A DNA stretch of 64,000 bases from Orobanche coerulescens (GCA_033398695.1 CM065812.1:132748858-132812857); one strand, 5' to 3'; positions 48,550 to 58,908 are shown, counted from the first letter of the stretch. Program-made: numbers and translations. Notes: generated by a model from the sequence alone, not told the origin.

Positions 48550-48736
48550 CTCTGAGCCGCGGCACAAGGAAGCAGGGCCGCGGCACAGGAAGACAACAAG
48601 CGAGCACAGAGTAAACTGTACTCTGTGCCGCGGCACAGTCCAGGTGAGCCGCAGCACAGATGAAATTAATGGCGCTCAGGCATCCAGCTAAAAGCAATGT
48701 GCCGCGGCACAGATTTAGTGCGCCGCGGCACACTAG
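48550..48736. repeat. U3 pairs of GCCGCGGC palindromes
   Basis: Core starts 48556, 48577 / 48627, 48648 / 48701, 48722: three pairs, each with 21-bp pitch, pairs 71-74 bp apart. The fuller form is TGTGCCGCGGCACA. Between pairs one and two lies the inverted repeat CACAGAGT...ACTCTGTG. Repeated in the 3' LTR at about 54399-54582. Confidence 0.92.
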
Positions 48737-48827
48737 GCGGTTTTTGTATGCATCGCGCGGATTTGGGCCATTTCGAAGCCAGTTTTCGACCTACTCATAC
48801 GGACACGATTTGGAGACTGTGAAAAGC

Positions 48828-48835
48828 TATAAATA
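48828..48835 (+). promoter_or_regulatory. LTR TATA box of the Athila-like element
   Basis: TATAAATA, about 95 bp downstream of the palindrome pairs, followed by AGGGTTTTAGACCC. Presumed core promoter; copy in the 3' LTR near 54674. Confidence 0.65.
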
Positions 48836-49730
48836 AGGGTTTTAGACCCTAATTAATCATCCTTTAATCTTTTAATCTGGGGATCTTGAGCTTGGAATCA
48901 GAGAGGAGAGACGATAGAAGAGGAGGGAAGCAGAAGACTTCAAGAGCAGAGGGCGGAAGCCGAAGAACGGAGGAATCCGAGCTTCATCTGCGTTTGATTT
49001 TAATGCTTTCATTCATTTATTCTATATTTTTATTTATTAGTATGTCAGGCTAAAACCCTAATCTAGGATTTTGATGAAACCTACGTTTTGATGGATTTGC
49101 TCGAGATTATCTAATTAATTACCTTTTTGTTGAGTTTTCCCAATCATGTTTAATGCTTGCAATTATCTGGCCAATAGTTGTATTGATTTAATCATTCAAT
49201 TCGAATCGGGAGAGGAGAATTGGTGATGAACTATTGGTGAGGACCGTTTTATTCTGTGAGATAGGAATATACTCATAGGAACTACGTGGCCTTTTGGAGA
49301 TTTTATGCTTTTTGCCTATTGACGAATTAATTCACCTAGGGATAGAGTGCGTTATTCGCCTTTAGACAAATCTATTGACCTCGGGAGAGGCGGTAGAATA
49401 TATTAGCAATCTCCGCCTTCAATAAATTGGGAAAATTGTTTACTACGGATAATCGAGAGTAAATTCAGATAAACCGAGGTGGATTCAGAATCCTAGACTT
49501 ATTCATCATTTGATTCCCTTTCTTCAAGCTATCGTTTTCTACTGTTTAGTCTTTTAATAATTCTTTTAGTAATTAATTGCAAAACCCATATTCGATTGTT
49601 CGAATAAAACTAGAATACACAAAATCGGTAGTTAGTGATTCAGTCCTCGTGGGAACGATACTCACTCATCACTTTATTACTTGTAAACGATAACGTGCAC
49701 TTGCGTGTAAGAAATATCACAACGAGTTTT

Positions 49731-49748
49731 TGGCGCCGTTGCCGGGGA
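49731..49748 (+). other. primer-binding site, Asp tRNA type
   Basis: TGGCGCCGTTGCCGGGGA, six bases after the LTR. It is complementary to the 3' end of aspartate tRNA, as in Athila elements. Confidence 0.9.
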
Positions 49749-49897
49749 CTGAAATTTTCTAATATCGATTTCAGTATTTCTAGTCTTAGTTTGAACGTTT
49801 TTATTTTATTATTTTGTGTATTTAATTTCGTTTATTTGTTTTTCCTTTCAGGATCTTTCGTGTAGTGCATGAGAAAACTCGGTAACGAATACTACTT

Positions 49898-52439
49898 TTG
49901 GATACCGAGCTCGAGCGCACTCTGAGAAGGAACAAGAAGGATAAACGAGAGTTACAGACGACGGTGACCATGGCCGAGAATATCGAAATTCAAGGAGGAC
50001 ATAATATTGTGCAGCAAGCTCAACCGGAAATGGCACTTCGAGACTATGCCATGCCGCAAATTAATGCTAATTTTTTGGGAATTCGGCGTCCCACTATCCA
50101 AGCCAATAATTTTGAGATCAAGCCTGCTATTATTCAGATGGTGCAGGCGAGCCAATTTTGTGGATTGCCGAATGACGACCCAAACGCTCATATTGCTTCT
50201 TTTCTTGAAATATGTGACACGTTCAAGAATAATGGTGTCACCGACGATGCTATCCGATTACGGCTTTTCCCATTCTCTTTGAGGGATAAAGCGAAATTTT
50301 GGCTAAATTCCTTACCGCCGGGGTCGATCAAAACATGGGCAGAGTTAGCGCAAGCCTTTCTTGCCAAATTCTTCCCACCTTCTAAGACGGCGATATTAAG
50401 AAACGAGATCACCACCTTTGGTCAGTATGATATGGAATCGCTCCACGAGGCATGGGAGCGGTATAAAGATTTGTTACGGAGATGCCCTCCTCACGGCCTT
50501 CCAGACTGGCTTCAAATTCAGACGTTTTACAATGGATTGAGTGCCTCTACACGCACTCTCGTGGATGCAGCCGCCGGTGGGGCTTTGATGGGAAAGACTA
50601 TGGCCGAGGCACACTCGCTGTTGGAAGCTATGGCCGCAAATGCATATCAATGGCCATCTGAAAGATTGACGCCGAAGCGAGTTATGGAAGTTTCTAGTAA
50701 TGATCCGATATCCACATTGTCAGCTCAAGTCGCCGCCTTGACTCAGCAGCTCCAAGCATTTTCGCATGCTCCTTCCCCCGTTACCATTGAGACATGAAAT
50801 TGGTGTAACGGGTCCCACCCGAGCGCGGAGTGTCAAGTAGGAAACCCGTTCGAGCAACATCCGATGGATCAAGCTCAATTCGTAGGAAATGGAAATCGAC
50901 AAAATAATCCGTACTCCAACACGTATAATCCGGGGTGGCGTAATCATCCCAACTTTTTGTGGAGAAACGGACAGAACTCAAACCAGCCTCCGTTCGCTCA
51001 GAACCAACAGCAGCCCCCTCCCGCTCCAAAAGTTTCTCTCGAGGAGGCAATCGCGAAATTGGCAGCGAATACGAGTCAATTCATGACCCGTACTGAAGCG
51101 ACATTGCAGAATCATTCCGCTTCCATTCGCAACTTGGAAGTCCAGCTGGGCCAAATTGCTAACGTGTTGACAGCCCGCCCGGAGGGAGCATTGCCAAGCA
51201 CGACCGAGACAAATCCTAGAGAGAGTCTAAATGCGATCAGTCTAAGAAGCGGGAAGGAGGTGTTGGACCAGCCCGAGCGGTGTGAAAAGAAGAATGAAAT
51301 TGAGGAAAAGAATAATTTAGAGACAGAGGAGTCACAAGATTGGAAACCTTCGATAACGTTGCCGGATAACCCGAAGACATGTGTGCCCCCCGTCCCGTTT
51401 CCGCAGAGATTACAGCAGAAAAAGGCGGACAAACAATTCTCTAAGTTCCTTGACGTGTTCAAAAAGCTTCACATTAACATTCCATTCGCCGACGCGTTGG
51501 AACAAATGCCGAGCTACGCTAAATTCATGAAAGAGATATTGTCGAAGAAAAGAAAACTCGAGGAGTTTGAAACAGTCGCCTTGACGGAGGAATGCAGCGC
51601 AATTCTTCAAAAGAAGCTCCCACCAAAATTGAAAGATCCGGGAAGTTTCAACATACCTTGCACCATGGGGAATCTTTCTTTTAATAAGGCATTGTGCGAT
51701 CTCGGTGCTAGTATTAACCTCATGCCTTTGTCTATTTTTAAGAAGCTGGGAATTGGAGAAGCCAAGCCGACAACAGTCTCCTTACAATTGGCCGATAGGT
51801 CCATTAAGTATCCGAGAGGAGTGATTGAGGATGTTTTGGTAAAGGTGGATAAATTTATCTTTCCAGCGGACTTTATCGTTCTTGACATGGAGGAAGATGA
51901 AGATATTCCGATTATCTTGGGACGACCATTTTTGGCGACCGGCAGAACTCTTATTGACGTGGAAAAAAGGAGAATTAACTCTGCGGGTTCAAGAGGAGCA
52001 TGTCACGTTCCAAGTGTTCAAATCTTTTCCATGTCCGGGAGGTGTTGATAAAAGCTCTCAAAGTGAAAGTGTGGAGGCCGTTGCAAAAGAAAAACACCGA
52101 AAACATCGTCGGTCGAAAAATTCAGATTTTGTGTCAGATGGCCCAATTTTTAAGAAAGACGTAGAACGAGTAGCATTTCTCGAGCACTCGGACAAGTCCG
52201 CTGGGGTCATAAAGTCATTTTTGAAAGAAGGAAATAAGCCGGAAATCAAACGGATATCTAGTCATGAGAAAAACGGGTGTTTCGGAAAGTTATTCTCGTC
52301 AAAACCTTTCCGCAAACAACATTCGATGTCCGAACCGAAAGTCGAATCATTAACGACTGATGGTCATAATTTTAAAAATCATATTGACGGTTCGATGAAC
52401 GGGGCGAAGATCAAATGGAGTTTGCGAAAAGCGAACTGA
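49898..52439 (+). pseudogene. Athila-like gag-protease pseudogene
   Basis: Capsid region (ANNFEIKPAIIQMVQ, DDPNAHIASFLEICDTFK, LRDKAKFWLNSLPPGSI, WERYKDLLRRCP) to about 50650, linker, nucleocapsid-like part, and an aspartic protease-like region with the CDLGASINLMPLSIF motif (about 51700) and IPIILGRPFLATG. TGA 50795-50797 falls where the first Cys of a zinc knuckle (then NWCNGSHPSAEC) is expected. A +1 shift in an A-run near 51965 moves the frame; the second frame carries on to 52439 with a basic tail. In Athila relatives RT and integrase follow here, but they are missing. Confidence 0.88.
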
Positions 52440-52657
52440 TTTTTAAATAGGTCCGACTGAAAACTATAAACTTAGCGCTTCTCGGGAGGCAACCCGAGTT
52501 CGTAGTTGTAGATTTTTGCGTTTCTATATTTTTCTTGCATTTTTGAATTTTTATTTTTCATCTTTTTGTGCTTTGATTTGCTTTTACCTCTCGCTCTTGA
52601 CATGTTTTTCTTGAAATTCTGTGCAGGAAAAGCCCTAGGGGAGAAACTGATGCCTGA

Positions 52658-52854
52658 GCCGCGGCACACACAAATCGAAAGGATAAGCTAAACCCACTGT
52701 ACCCTGTGCTGCGGCACGACATAAATGAGCCGCGGCACACTGAATCTGTGCCGCGGCGCACGACAACACGAGCAGCGAGTAAAAAGGCTGGACTCTGTGC
52801 GCGGGCGAGTAAAAGGATGGACTCGTGCGCGGCTCACTCTAGCTGTGCCGCGGC
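52658..52854. repeat. internal GCCGCGGC palindromes
   Basis: Cores at 52658, 52708, 52729, 52750, a damaged one near 52827, and 52847. Steps 52708-52729-52750 are exactly 21 bp. Same motif and pitch as in the LTR of the same element, but outside it. Confidence 0.88.
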
Positions 52855-53473
52855 ACACCATGCGGAATTCGAACAGCCAGGTACCTTTAACCCGCCCGTC
52901 CAGCCACACCACCCTCCTCACCGGATGATGCCAGCACCAGCTCGTGAGAGGACTGGAGGGGAGTACTTGACCTTTTACTTTTATTGCATATCATATTTTG
53001 TCCATTGAGGTCAATGTACATCCTAAGTTTGGGGGGGGGGGGGGGTTTACTTTCAGTTGCTACATTCATTGCTGTACTGATTTTGTTGCACTTTTCATTA
53101 CTTTGCGTTATTTTTTTTCGATAGCCTTGCTTGTCTTAATTTTACTTTTATTCGTGAATTTTTTGTACTTCTATTTGTGTAATACTGATGTTACAACACT
53201 ATTTTTCTCTCTGAAGAAACGGTCGAGTTCTAGTCGCGTTGTAGTCAGTGATTTCTGTTTCTGCTTAGTCGTCATTTAGGTCCGAAATTTTTTTTCGTGA
53301 TTGTAGAGGTATTGGCGGATAAGAGAGGATACATGCGTGTTTTAAAATCACCGTCGATACGCTTGGTTACATTTTCCGGTTAGTTAGTCGTCCAGTTACA
53401 TTAGTCGTGTTGACACTTAGATTGAGTTTAGAGTCGGACAGTTTTTCCCAATAGTCGAGATATTTTTGTTCTA

Positions 53474-53760
53474 TGATGGGAAGTCTAGTAACCGGGGGTA
53501 TTCACGTGACCCGTTGTTTACTCTCGCGTAAAACGACGACCCTGATTAGACTAGTGATTTAGAAATTTCACATGTGCCGATGATAGGGAGCCTAGTAACC
53601 GGGGGTATTCACGTGACCCGTTGTTTACTCTCGCGTAAAACAGCGACCTTGATTCGGACATGCGGGAATTATATATTCGAGTTGTTTTCTCCACTGTAGA
53701 AGGGAACTTAGTAACTACAAGCATCCATGTGCCCCATGAGTGTCTTTTACGTCAAACGGT
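53474..53760 (+). repeat. three-copy tandem repeat, about 107-113 bp period
   Basis: Copies start at 53474 (GATGGGAAGTCTAGTAACC), 53581 (near-identical) and about 53694 (decayed). The first two share over 70 bases including GTATTCACGTGACCCG and CTCTCGCGTAAAAC. Confidence 0.88.
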
Positions 53761-54189
53761 TTCCCAATACATGAGAATGGAAGTTCCACCCTAGGATTAT
53801 CCCGATGAAACATCCCGAGATCCGAACCTAGTGATCAACTCGAATCAATTTCTTGAGCATATATATATAAGGGAATACTGTCCGAGGATTATTTTTATGA
53901 AACTCGAGAAAATTTTGCCATTAGACTGTGGAACGGGGCGAACTAGCTTGTTTATTTTAGCCTTTCATATTGACGGTCGATTTGATTCACGTTTGTTAAT
54001 CTTTGAGCTGGATTTTATTCATGAACGAGTGATTAGGACTGAACTTGGTTACTTTGTGGAATCAGTGTTCTGAGTGCAACTCGCTATTACGATACTCGTA
54101 TTATTCAGAGAAAATTTCAGGATAGTATTGATTGGGTAGAGCACGATGAGTTGCACGATTATTCACGACATTCTTTTGTTGGAATTAAT

Positions 54190-54233
54190 TCTTTTTGCTT
54201 GAGGACAAGCAAAGGCTTAAGTTTGGGGGTATT
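54190..54233 (+). other. hairpin and polypurine tract before the 3' LTR
   Basis: TTTGCTTG and CAAGCAAA (54194-54213) form an 8-bp stem with an AGGA loop. It is followed by AAGTTTGGGGGTATT, the polypurine tract next to the LTR start at 54234. This hairpin-PPT pairing is common in Athila-type elements (from memory). Confidence 0.75.
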
Positions 54234-55553
54234 TGTTAGGCGTATTTTTATACGCTTATTTATCATTATTTTGTATTATTTTGGAGAGTGAAATTGCTTT
54301 TATGAGCCTCTAATACCTTAATTTTGTATGTTTGACAGGAGATTGGAGTCCGGAAGCTAAAACGAGGCGAAACGGGCGAAAACGGCAAATTTTGGCTGTG
54401 AGCCGCGGCACAAGAAAGCAGGGCTGCGGCACAGGAAGACAACAAGCGAGCACAGAGTAAACTGTACTCTGTGCCGCGGCACAGTCCAGGTGAGCCGCGG
54501 CACAGATGAAATTAATGGCGCCCAGGCATCCAGCTAAAAGCAATGTGCCGCGGCATAGATTTAGTGCATCGCGGCACACTAGGCGGTTTTTGTATGCATC
54601 GCGCGGATTTGGGCCGTTTCGAAGCCAGTTTTCGACCTACTCATACGGACGCGATTTGGAGACTGTGAAAAGCTATAAATAAGGGTTTTAGACCCTAATT
54701 AATCATCCTTTAATCTTTTAATCTGGGGATCTTGAGCTTGGAATCAGAGAGGAGAGACGGCAGAAGAGGAGGGAAGCAGAAGACTTCAAGAGCAGAGGGC
54801 GGAAGCCGAAGAACGGAGGAATCCGAGCTTCATCTGCGTTTGATTTTAATGTTTTCATTCATTTATTCTGTATTTTTATTTATTAGTATGTCAGGCTAAA
54901 ACCCTAATCTAGGATTTTGATGAAACCTACGTTTTGATGGATTTGCTTGAGATTATCTAATTAATTACCTTTTTGTTGAGTTTTCCCAATCGTGTTTAAT
55001 GCTTGCAATTATCTGGCCAATAGTTGTATTGATTTAATCATTCAATTCGAATCGGGAGAGGAGAATTGGTGATGAACTATTGGTGAGGACCGTTTTATTC
55101 TGTGAGATAGGAATATACTCATAGGAACTACGTGGCCTTTTGGAGATTTTATGCTTTTTGCCTATTGACGAATTAATTCACCTAGGGATAGAGTGCGTTA
55201 TTCGCCTTTAGACAAATCTATTGACCTCGGGAGAGGCGGTAGAATATATTAGCAATCTCCGCCTTCAATAAATTGGGAAAATTGTTTACTACGGATAATC
55301 GAGAGTAAATTCAGATAAACCGAGGTGGATTCAGAATCCTAGACTTATTCATCATTTGATTCCCTTTCTTCAAGCTATCATTTTCTACTGTTTAGTCTTT
55401 TAATAATTCTTTTAGTAATTAATTGCAAAACCCATATTCGATTGTTCACAAAATCGGTAGTTAGTGATTCAGTCCTCGTGGGAACGATACTCACTCATCA
55501 CTTTATTACTTGTAAACGATAACGTGCACTTGCGTGTAAGAAATATCGCAACA
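54234..55553 (+). repeat. 3' LTR of the Athila-like element, 1320 bp
   Basis: Partner of 48388-49724; lacks the 17-bp segment. Ends CGCAACA directly before the duplication CATTT and the resumed host integrase. Confidence 0.94.
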
Positions 55554-56410
55554 CATTTTTGGCAGGCCGTTCATCAGGCTTTGGGTACTGAGTTGATATT
55601 GAGCACTTATTTTCATCCTCAGTCGGACGGTCAGACAGAGAGGATGATTCAGACATTGGATGATATGTTGCGGGCTTGTGCCTTAGACTGGAGTAACGAT
55701 TGGGAGATTCACTTACCGTTGATTGAGTTTGCTTACAATAATAGTTGGCATGCGTCGATCAAAATGGCACCATTCGAGGCACTTTATGGTAGGCGATGTA
55801 GGTCGCCATTATGCTGGGACGAGGCTTCTGAGCTAATTGGAACGGAACCGGATATGTTGATGGAGACTAAGGAAAAGATTTCTATTATCCGGGACCGATT
55901 CTTGTTGCCCAGAGCCGTCGAGAAATCTTATCTTGATACTCGTAACCGACCCTTGGAGTTCGAAGTGGGGGATCATGTCTTACTCAAGGTGTCGCCGACT
56001 AGAGGAGTTTTCCGCTTTGGGAAAAAGGGGAAACTTAGTCCAAGGTATATCGGACCTTTCGAGATTTTGGACAGAGTTGGAGATTTAGCTTATCACTTGG
56101 TGTTACCTCCAGCTCTGAGCCATGTCCATAGTGTTTTTCATGTATCGCAGTTGAGAAAGTATGTGCCGGATCCGAGCTATATTATCGACTATGGCGAAAT
56201 CAATGTAGCCGAGGATGTTACTTTTCCGGAGAGGCCAGTGAAAATCCTTTAACGTCGGGAGAAGAAACTTCGGAACAAAATCATTCCGTTGGTTAAAGTG
56301 CAGTGGTCGAGGCATGGGATTGAAGAAGCAACGTGGGAGACGGAAGAGAAGATGCGATCGGAGTACCCCGAACTTTTTATTTCTTAAGTTTCAGGACGAA
56401 ACTTCTTTTT

Positions 56411-57894
56411 AGAGGGGAAGAATGTAATATCCGCATATTTCTATTTTCCGTATTTGTTTGATTCCAGTATTTGTACGAGTTGATCGACTCGTTTGTAATC
56501 GTATTAATATTTGTATTTTACCTTGTTCCGCACTTTCCGACATTTGAACGAGTTTTGAAACCCTTTTGGTCGTCTTGAGGAATTTCATGATTTTATCGTG
56601 CCTGGACTCGATTCCTTCGTTTTGTCGTCGGGAACCATGATTTCATTTATCACATGAGTTTGCTGTTTATGTTCGGAACTGTTGTGAACGTGGGAATGTC
56701 ATTCAACTGTGATTTGTAATTTTTCGGAATTTTGGGACGTTTGGTAATTATTCCAAACTTGGGCACCTTTCCTTTCATCCATTCGTTGAACCGTCGGACG
56801 GTATGAATATCAGGTTTGTAAAACACTAGAATCCATGTTTTAGCATTGTCCTTAAGCATTAGGTGAACCAATGATATCTGTTGAATTAAATACGTTAGGT
56901 ATCGTGTGGTCATAGGACTCAGGCTTGTGTAACATCATCATGTTACGGTCGTAAGCCTTCCTTGTTACGGACGTAAGTTACGTTCGTCAAAACCTGTTGA
57001 TCCAGTCGCATAGTTACGGCCGTATGCTACTCCAGGTTACGGCCGTAAGTCGGTTGTTACGGCCGTAAGTTTTCTTGTTACGACCGTATGATGTCTTCGT
57101 ACAAAATCTTGCCCTTTCAGCAACATTTTCTACGACCGTATTCCTTCATATGTTACGGCCGTAAGAGTTGAATGATACGGCCGTAATTCTTGATTCTTAC
57201 GTCCGTATGTCACGTTCGTGAAATTTTGGAGAGTAGCCAGTGGGGGAGTTACGGCCGTAAGGAGCAATAGTTATGGCCGTAACATTGGTCAAACTATATG
57301 TACCTGAAGGACGGATTTCTTAACTCATTTCTCCCTTTCTCCTCTCTTGTGCAGCGATTTGGGGCATTTCTAAGTGAGAATTCGGCGATAGATCATCAAT
57401 CTTCATCCTCTCAACTTTATATCATGATTTAATTACTACGATCTCATTTCTCATCCTTCGAATCGAGGTAAATCTCTGTAAATCCTTCCGTGGGTAGTTT
57501 TTGGGGGTTTTGTTCGATTCGGTTGGGTAACCCGTTTTTGGCCATGGAAATCTTGAGTTTATTATTAATCTCAATTGTATATATGTAGACCCTATGATGT
57601 CATGCCTTCCGTCGATTGGAGTTGCAAATACTAGAGGGTTGGGTGTTCCCAACCCTATGTTCTTGGTATTGTAATCAGGGGGGATCGTTAGCGGGTATCT
57701 CCGTGTTATTTACATATCGATTGTTAATTATCGTATCCCTTACAAATCGTTTAGGTGCCGGAAGTGCATTCTTGGACCAACCGAACTCATACTCCTTTCC
57801 GTTCAATTTCTCGATGTCTCAAAGGCAAGTATATATTTATGATTGTACGTTCTCGAGTTTGAAAGTAAGATATATTTATGGCATGATTATTTAT
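56411..57894 (+). repeat. polypurine tract and truncated 3' LTR of the Tekay-like element
   Basis: AGAGGGGAAGAA (56411-56422), then the LTR from TGTAATATCC (56423). It matches the 5' LTR for 1472 bases, including the palindrome array (about 56943-57285), and stops at 57894 (5' LTR position about 43600). The last 700 bases of the LTR are missing. Confidence 0.9.
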
Positions 57895-58071
57895 TACCTT
57901 TGATTTGATGTGATGGGGGTGATGAAATGATGATTAATCCGAATGATAAGCTTGATGGTGATGATTGATTATTGCACCTCGAAGAATACTCTCCAAAACG
58001 TCCGAAATCGTCCAAAATCGCCGAAGGAATGAAGAGAAATGACAAATGACGAAGAAAGGACTAGACTGTCC

Positions 58072-58079
58072 TATATATA
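58072..58079 (-). promoter_or_regulatory. LTR TATA box of the minus-strand gypsy element
   Basis: TATATATA on the minus strand, 12 bases from the nearest palindrome, the same gap as in the Tekay-like LTR. Confidence 0.65.
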
Positions 58080-58091
58080 GCAAGTCCCAGT

Positions 58092-58657
58092 TAGCGTGCA
58101 CTAGCTCCTGTGCGTAGAGTGCGTTAACGGGTGCACTGGGTAGTCCAGTACCCTATGCTCGCAACGGTAGCGTACGCTACGTACCTTTTGTAGCGTGCGC
58201 TACAACCATTTAATTAGCGTGCATTAACACCAATGGTTAGCGTGCGCTAACGAATTATCTGATGCCTAGTACTGGAGTCCAGAACCTCCTGTTCTCTGAT
58301 TTGATCGCGGTAGCGCGCGCTACACACAAGCTTCAGCGTGCGCTACTTATACCGATTAGCGTTCGCTAATCTACTCGTAGCGTGCGCTAGGTATTTATCC
58401 AATGCAGTCCAGTAGCCACTGGACTCTGCCTGATTCGTCCTTAGCGCGCGCTACACCGGCTGCATAGCGTGCGCTACTCCGAACTACTAGTGCGCGCTAC
58501 TTACCATTCGTAGCGTGCGCTACTAATAACCCAACTGTAGTCCAGTGCCTTCTGGACTGCCTGCTTGAAACATACTAGCGTGCGCTAGTGTTGAGAGGTG
58601 GCGTGCGCTACCCGTACTCAATTAGCGCACGATAAAAAGAGTACGTAGCATGCACTA
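58092..58657. repeat. U3 array of TAGCGTGCGCTA palindromes
   Basis: Eighteen 12-bp units. Starts: 58092, 58115 / 58168, 58191, 58215, 58238 / 58311, 58334, 58357, 58378 / 58442, 58465, 58488, 58511 / 58576, 58599, 58623, 58646. Ten of 13 within-group steps are exactly 23 bp (others 21 or 24). Groups of four repeat every 131-143 bp, and the linkers share AGTCCAGT and CTGGACT motifs. Confidence 0.95.
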
Positions 58658-58873
58658 CTCCTCATACACAGCACACTATGAAGATGACAACGATGATAAA
58701 CACGGCACGATACTCTAACTAGATTGATGATGAATGACGACTGATACACGATACAATTACTCGGAACGGTGAATACAATAATTGAATATGAGTGACAAAT
58801 GATCATTAATGAGTGAAAATTACTGAGTGACAAATACTGAATGATAATGACTGAATTTCAATCGGGTATTACA

Positions 58874-58890
58874 TACACCCCCCCTTAAAA
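58874..58890 (-). other. polypurine tract
   Basis: Minus-strand AAAAGGGGGGGTGTA directly before TGTAATACCC, marking the start of the 3' LTR. Confidence 0.85.
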
Positions 58891-58908
58891 AGAGTTTCAT
58901 CCCCGAAA

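Larger units (their letters stand above)
48388..49724 (+). repeat. 5' LTR of the Athila-like element, 1337 bp
   Basis: Starts TGTTAGGCG. GCCGCGGC palindrome pairs at 48556-48729, TATAAATA at 48828-48835. Ends CACAACG where its partner has CGCAACA. It has 17 bp (near 49600) that are missing from the 3' LTR. Confidence 0.93.
52440..54233 (+). other. 3' internal region of the Athila-like element
   Basis: No pol. It holds the motif CGGGAGGCAACCCG (52484-52497), an inverted repeat seen after pol in gypsy elements. Further on are a second set of GCCGCGGC palindromes (52658-52854), a 16-G run after AAGTTT (53029-53046) and the three-copy tandem repeat (53474-53760). The last 45 bases have a hairpin and the polypurine tract. 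Confidence 0.75.
48383..55558 (+). mobile_element. nested Athila-like gypsy element lacking RT and integrase
   Basis: Element 48388-55553 with LTRs 48388-49724 and 54234-55553 and a perfect 5-bp duplication CATTT (48383-48387 and 55554-55558) inside the host integrase. The Asp-tRNA primer site and the gag-PR sequence point to the Athila lineage. No RT, RNase H or integrase between gag-PR (ends 52439) and the PPT, so it depended on a helper. The LTRs differ at roughly two dozen sites plus a 17-bp indel (by eye, about 2 percent), so it is young. Confidence 0.95.
44553..56387 (+). pseudogene. gypsy gag-pol pseudogene, interrupted by nested element
   Basis: Polyprotein of the Tekay-like element, from MSAGRGRGRG (44553) to TAA 56385-56387 once 48388-55553 is set aside. 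Order: capsid (AQYFITKEAATWW), zinc knuckles CYNCGRPCHVNLEC and CHTCGQMGHRAAYC (about 45510-45610), protease LFDTGATHSFIS (about 45870), RT with FIDDIL (about 46880), RNase H ([12 protein letters not shown]), integrase HHCC and catalytic D residues, then after the insertion the catalytic Glu (SDGQTERMIQ) and the chromodomain-like tail. Stops: TAG 44712, 44889, 46161, 46994, 47357; TGA 48032; TAA 56250. A frameshift lies near 46295. Where the original residue is clear (Trp at 46994 and 48032, Gln at 47357) the change is a transition. Dead. Confidence 0.92.
42127..57894 (+). mobile_element. Ty3/gypsy (Tekay-like) element, split by a nested element
   Basis: 5' LTR 42127-44307, primer site, gag-pol, PPT, and a truncated 3' LTR 56423-57894. 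The Athila-like element 48388-55553 sits inside its integrase. Gag-PR-RT-RH-INT order, 2.2-kb LTRs and a chromodomain-like tail (VKVQWSRHGIEEATWE) suggest the Tekay/Del lineage (inference). ATTTC at 42122-42126 would be the left target duplication; the right end is lost. Confidence 0.92.
57895..58873 (-). repeat. truncated 3' LTR of the minus-strand gypsy element
   Basis: Starts TGTAATACCC (58873 downward). The TAGCGTGCGCTA array fills 58092-58657, and the TATA box TATATATA is at 58079 to 58072, 12 bases past the last palindrome. The LTR breaks off at 57895 without a TTACA end. Confidence 0.88.

Noticed and set aside
53029..53046. Poly(G) at 53030 as the true polypurine tract and element end
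   Set aside because: No LTR starts after it; the LTR start with matching target duplication is at 54234. The run may be a PPT-like internal relic.
58092..58657. CRISPR-like regular repeat-spacer pattern
   Set aside because: Repeats are 12-bp palindromes with 11-bp spacers inside a plant LTR, next to a TATA box and gypsy genes. CRISPR repeats and spacers are about 25-40 bp each and bacterial or archaeal.
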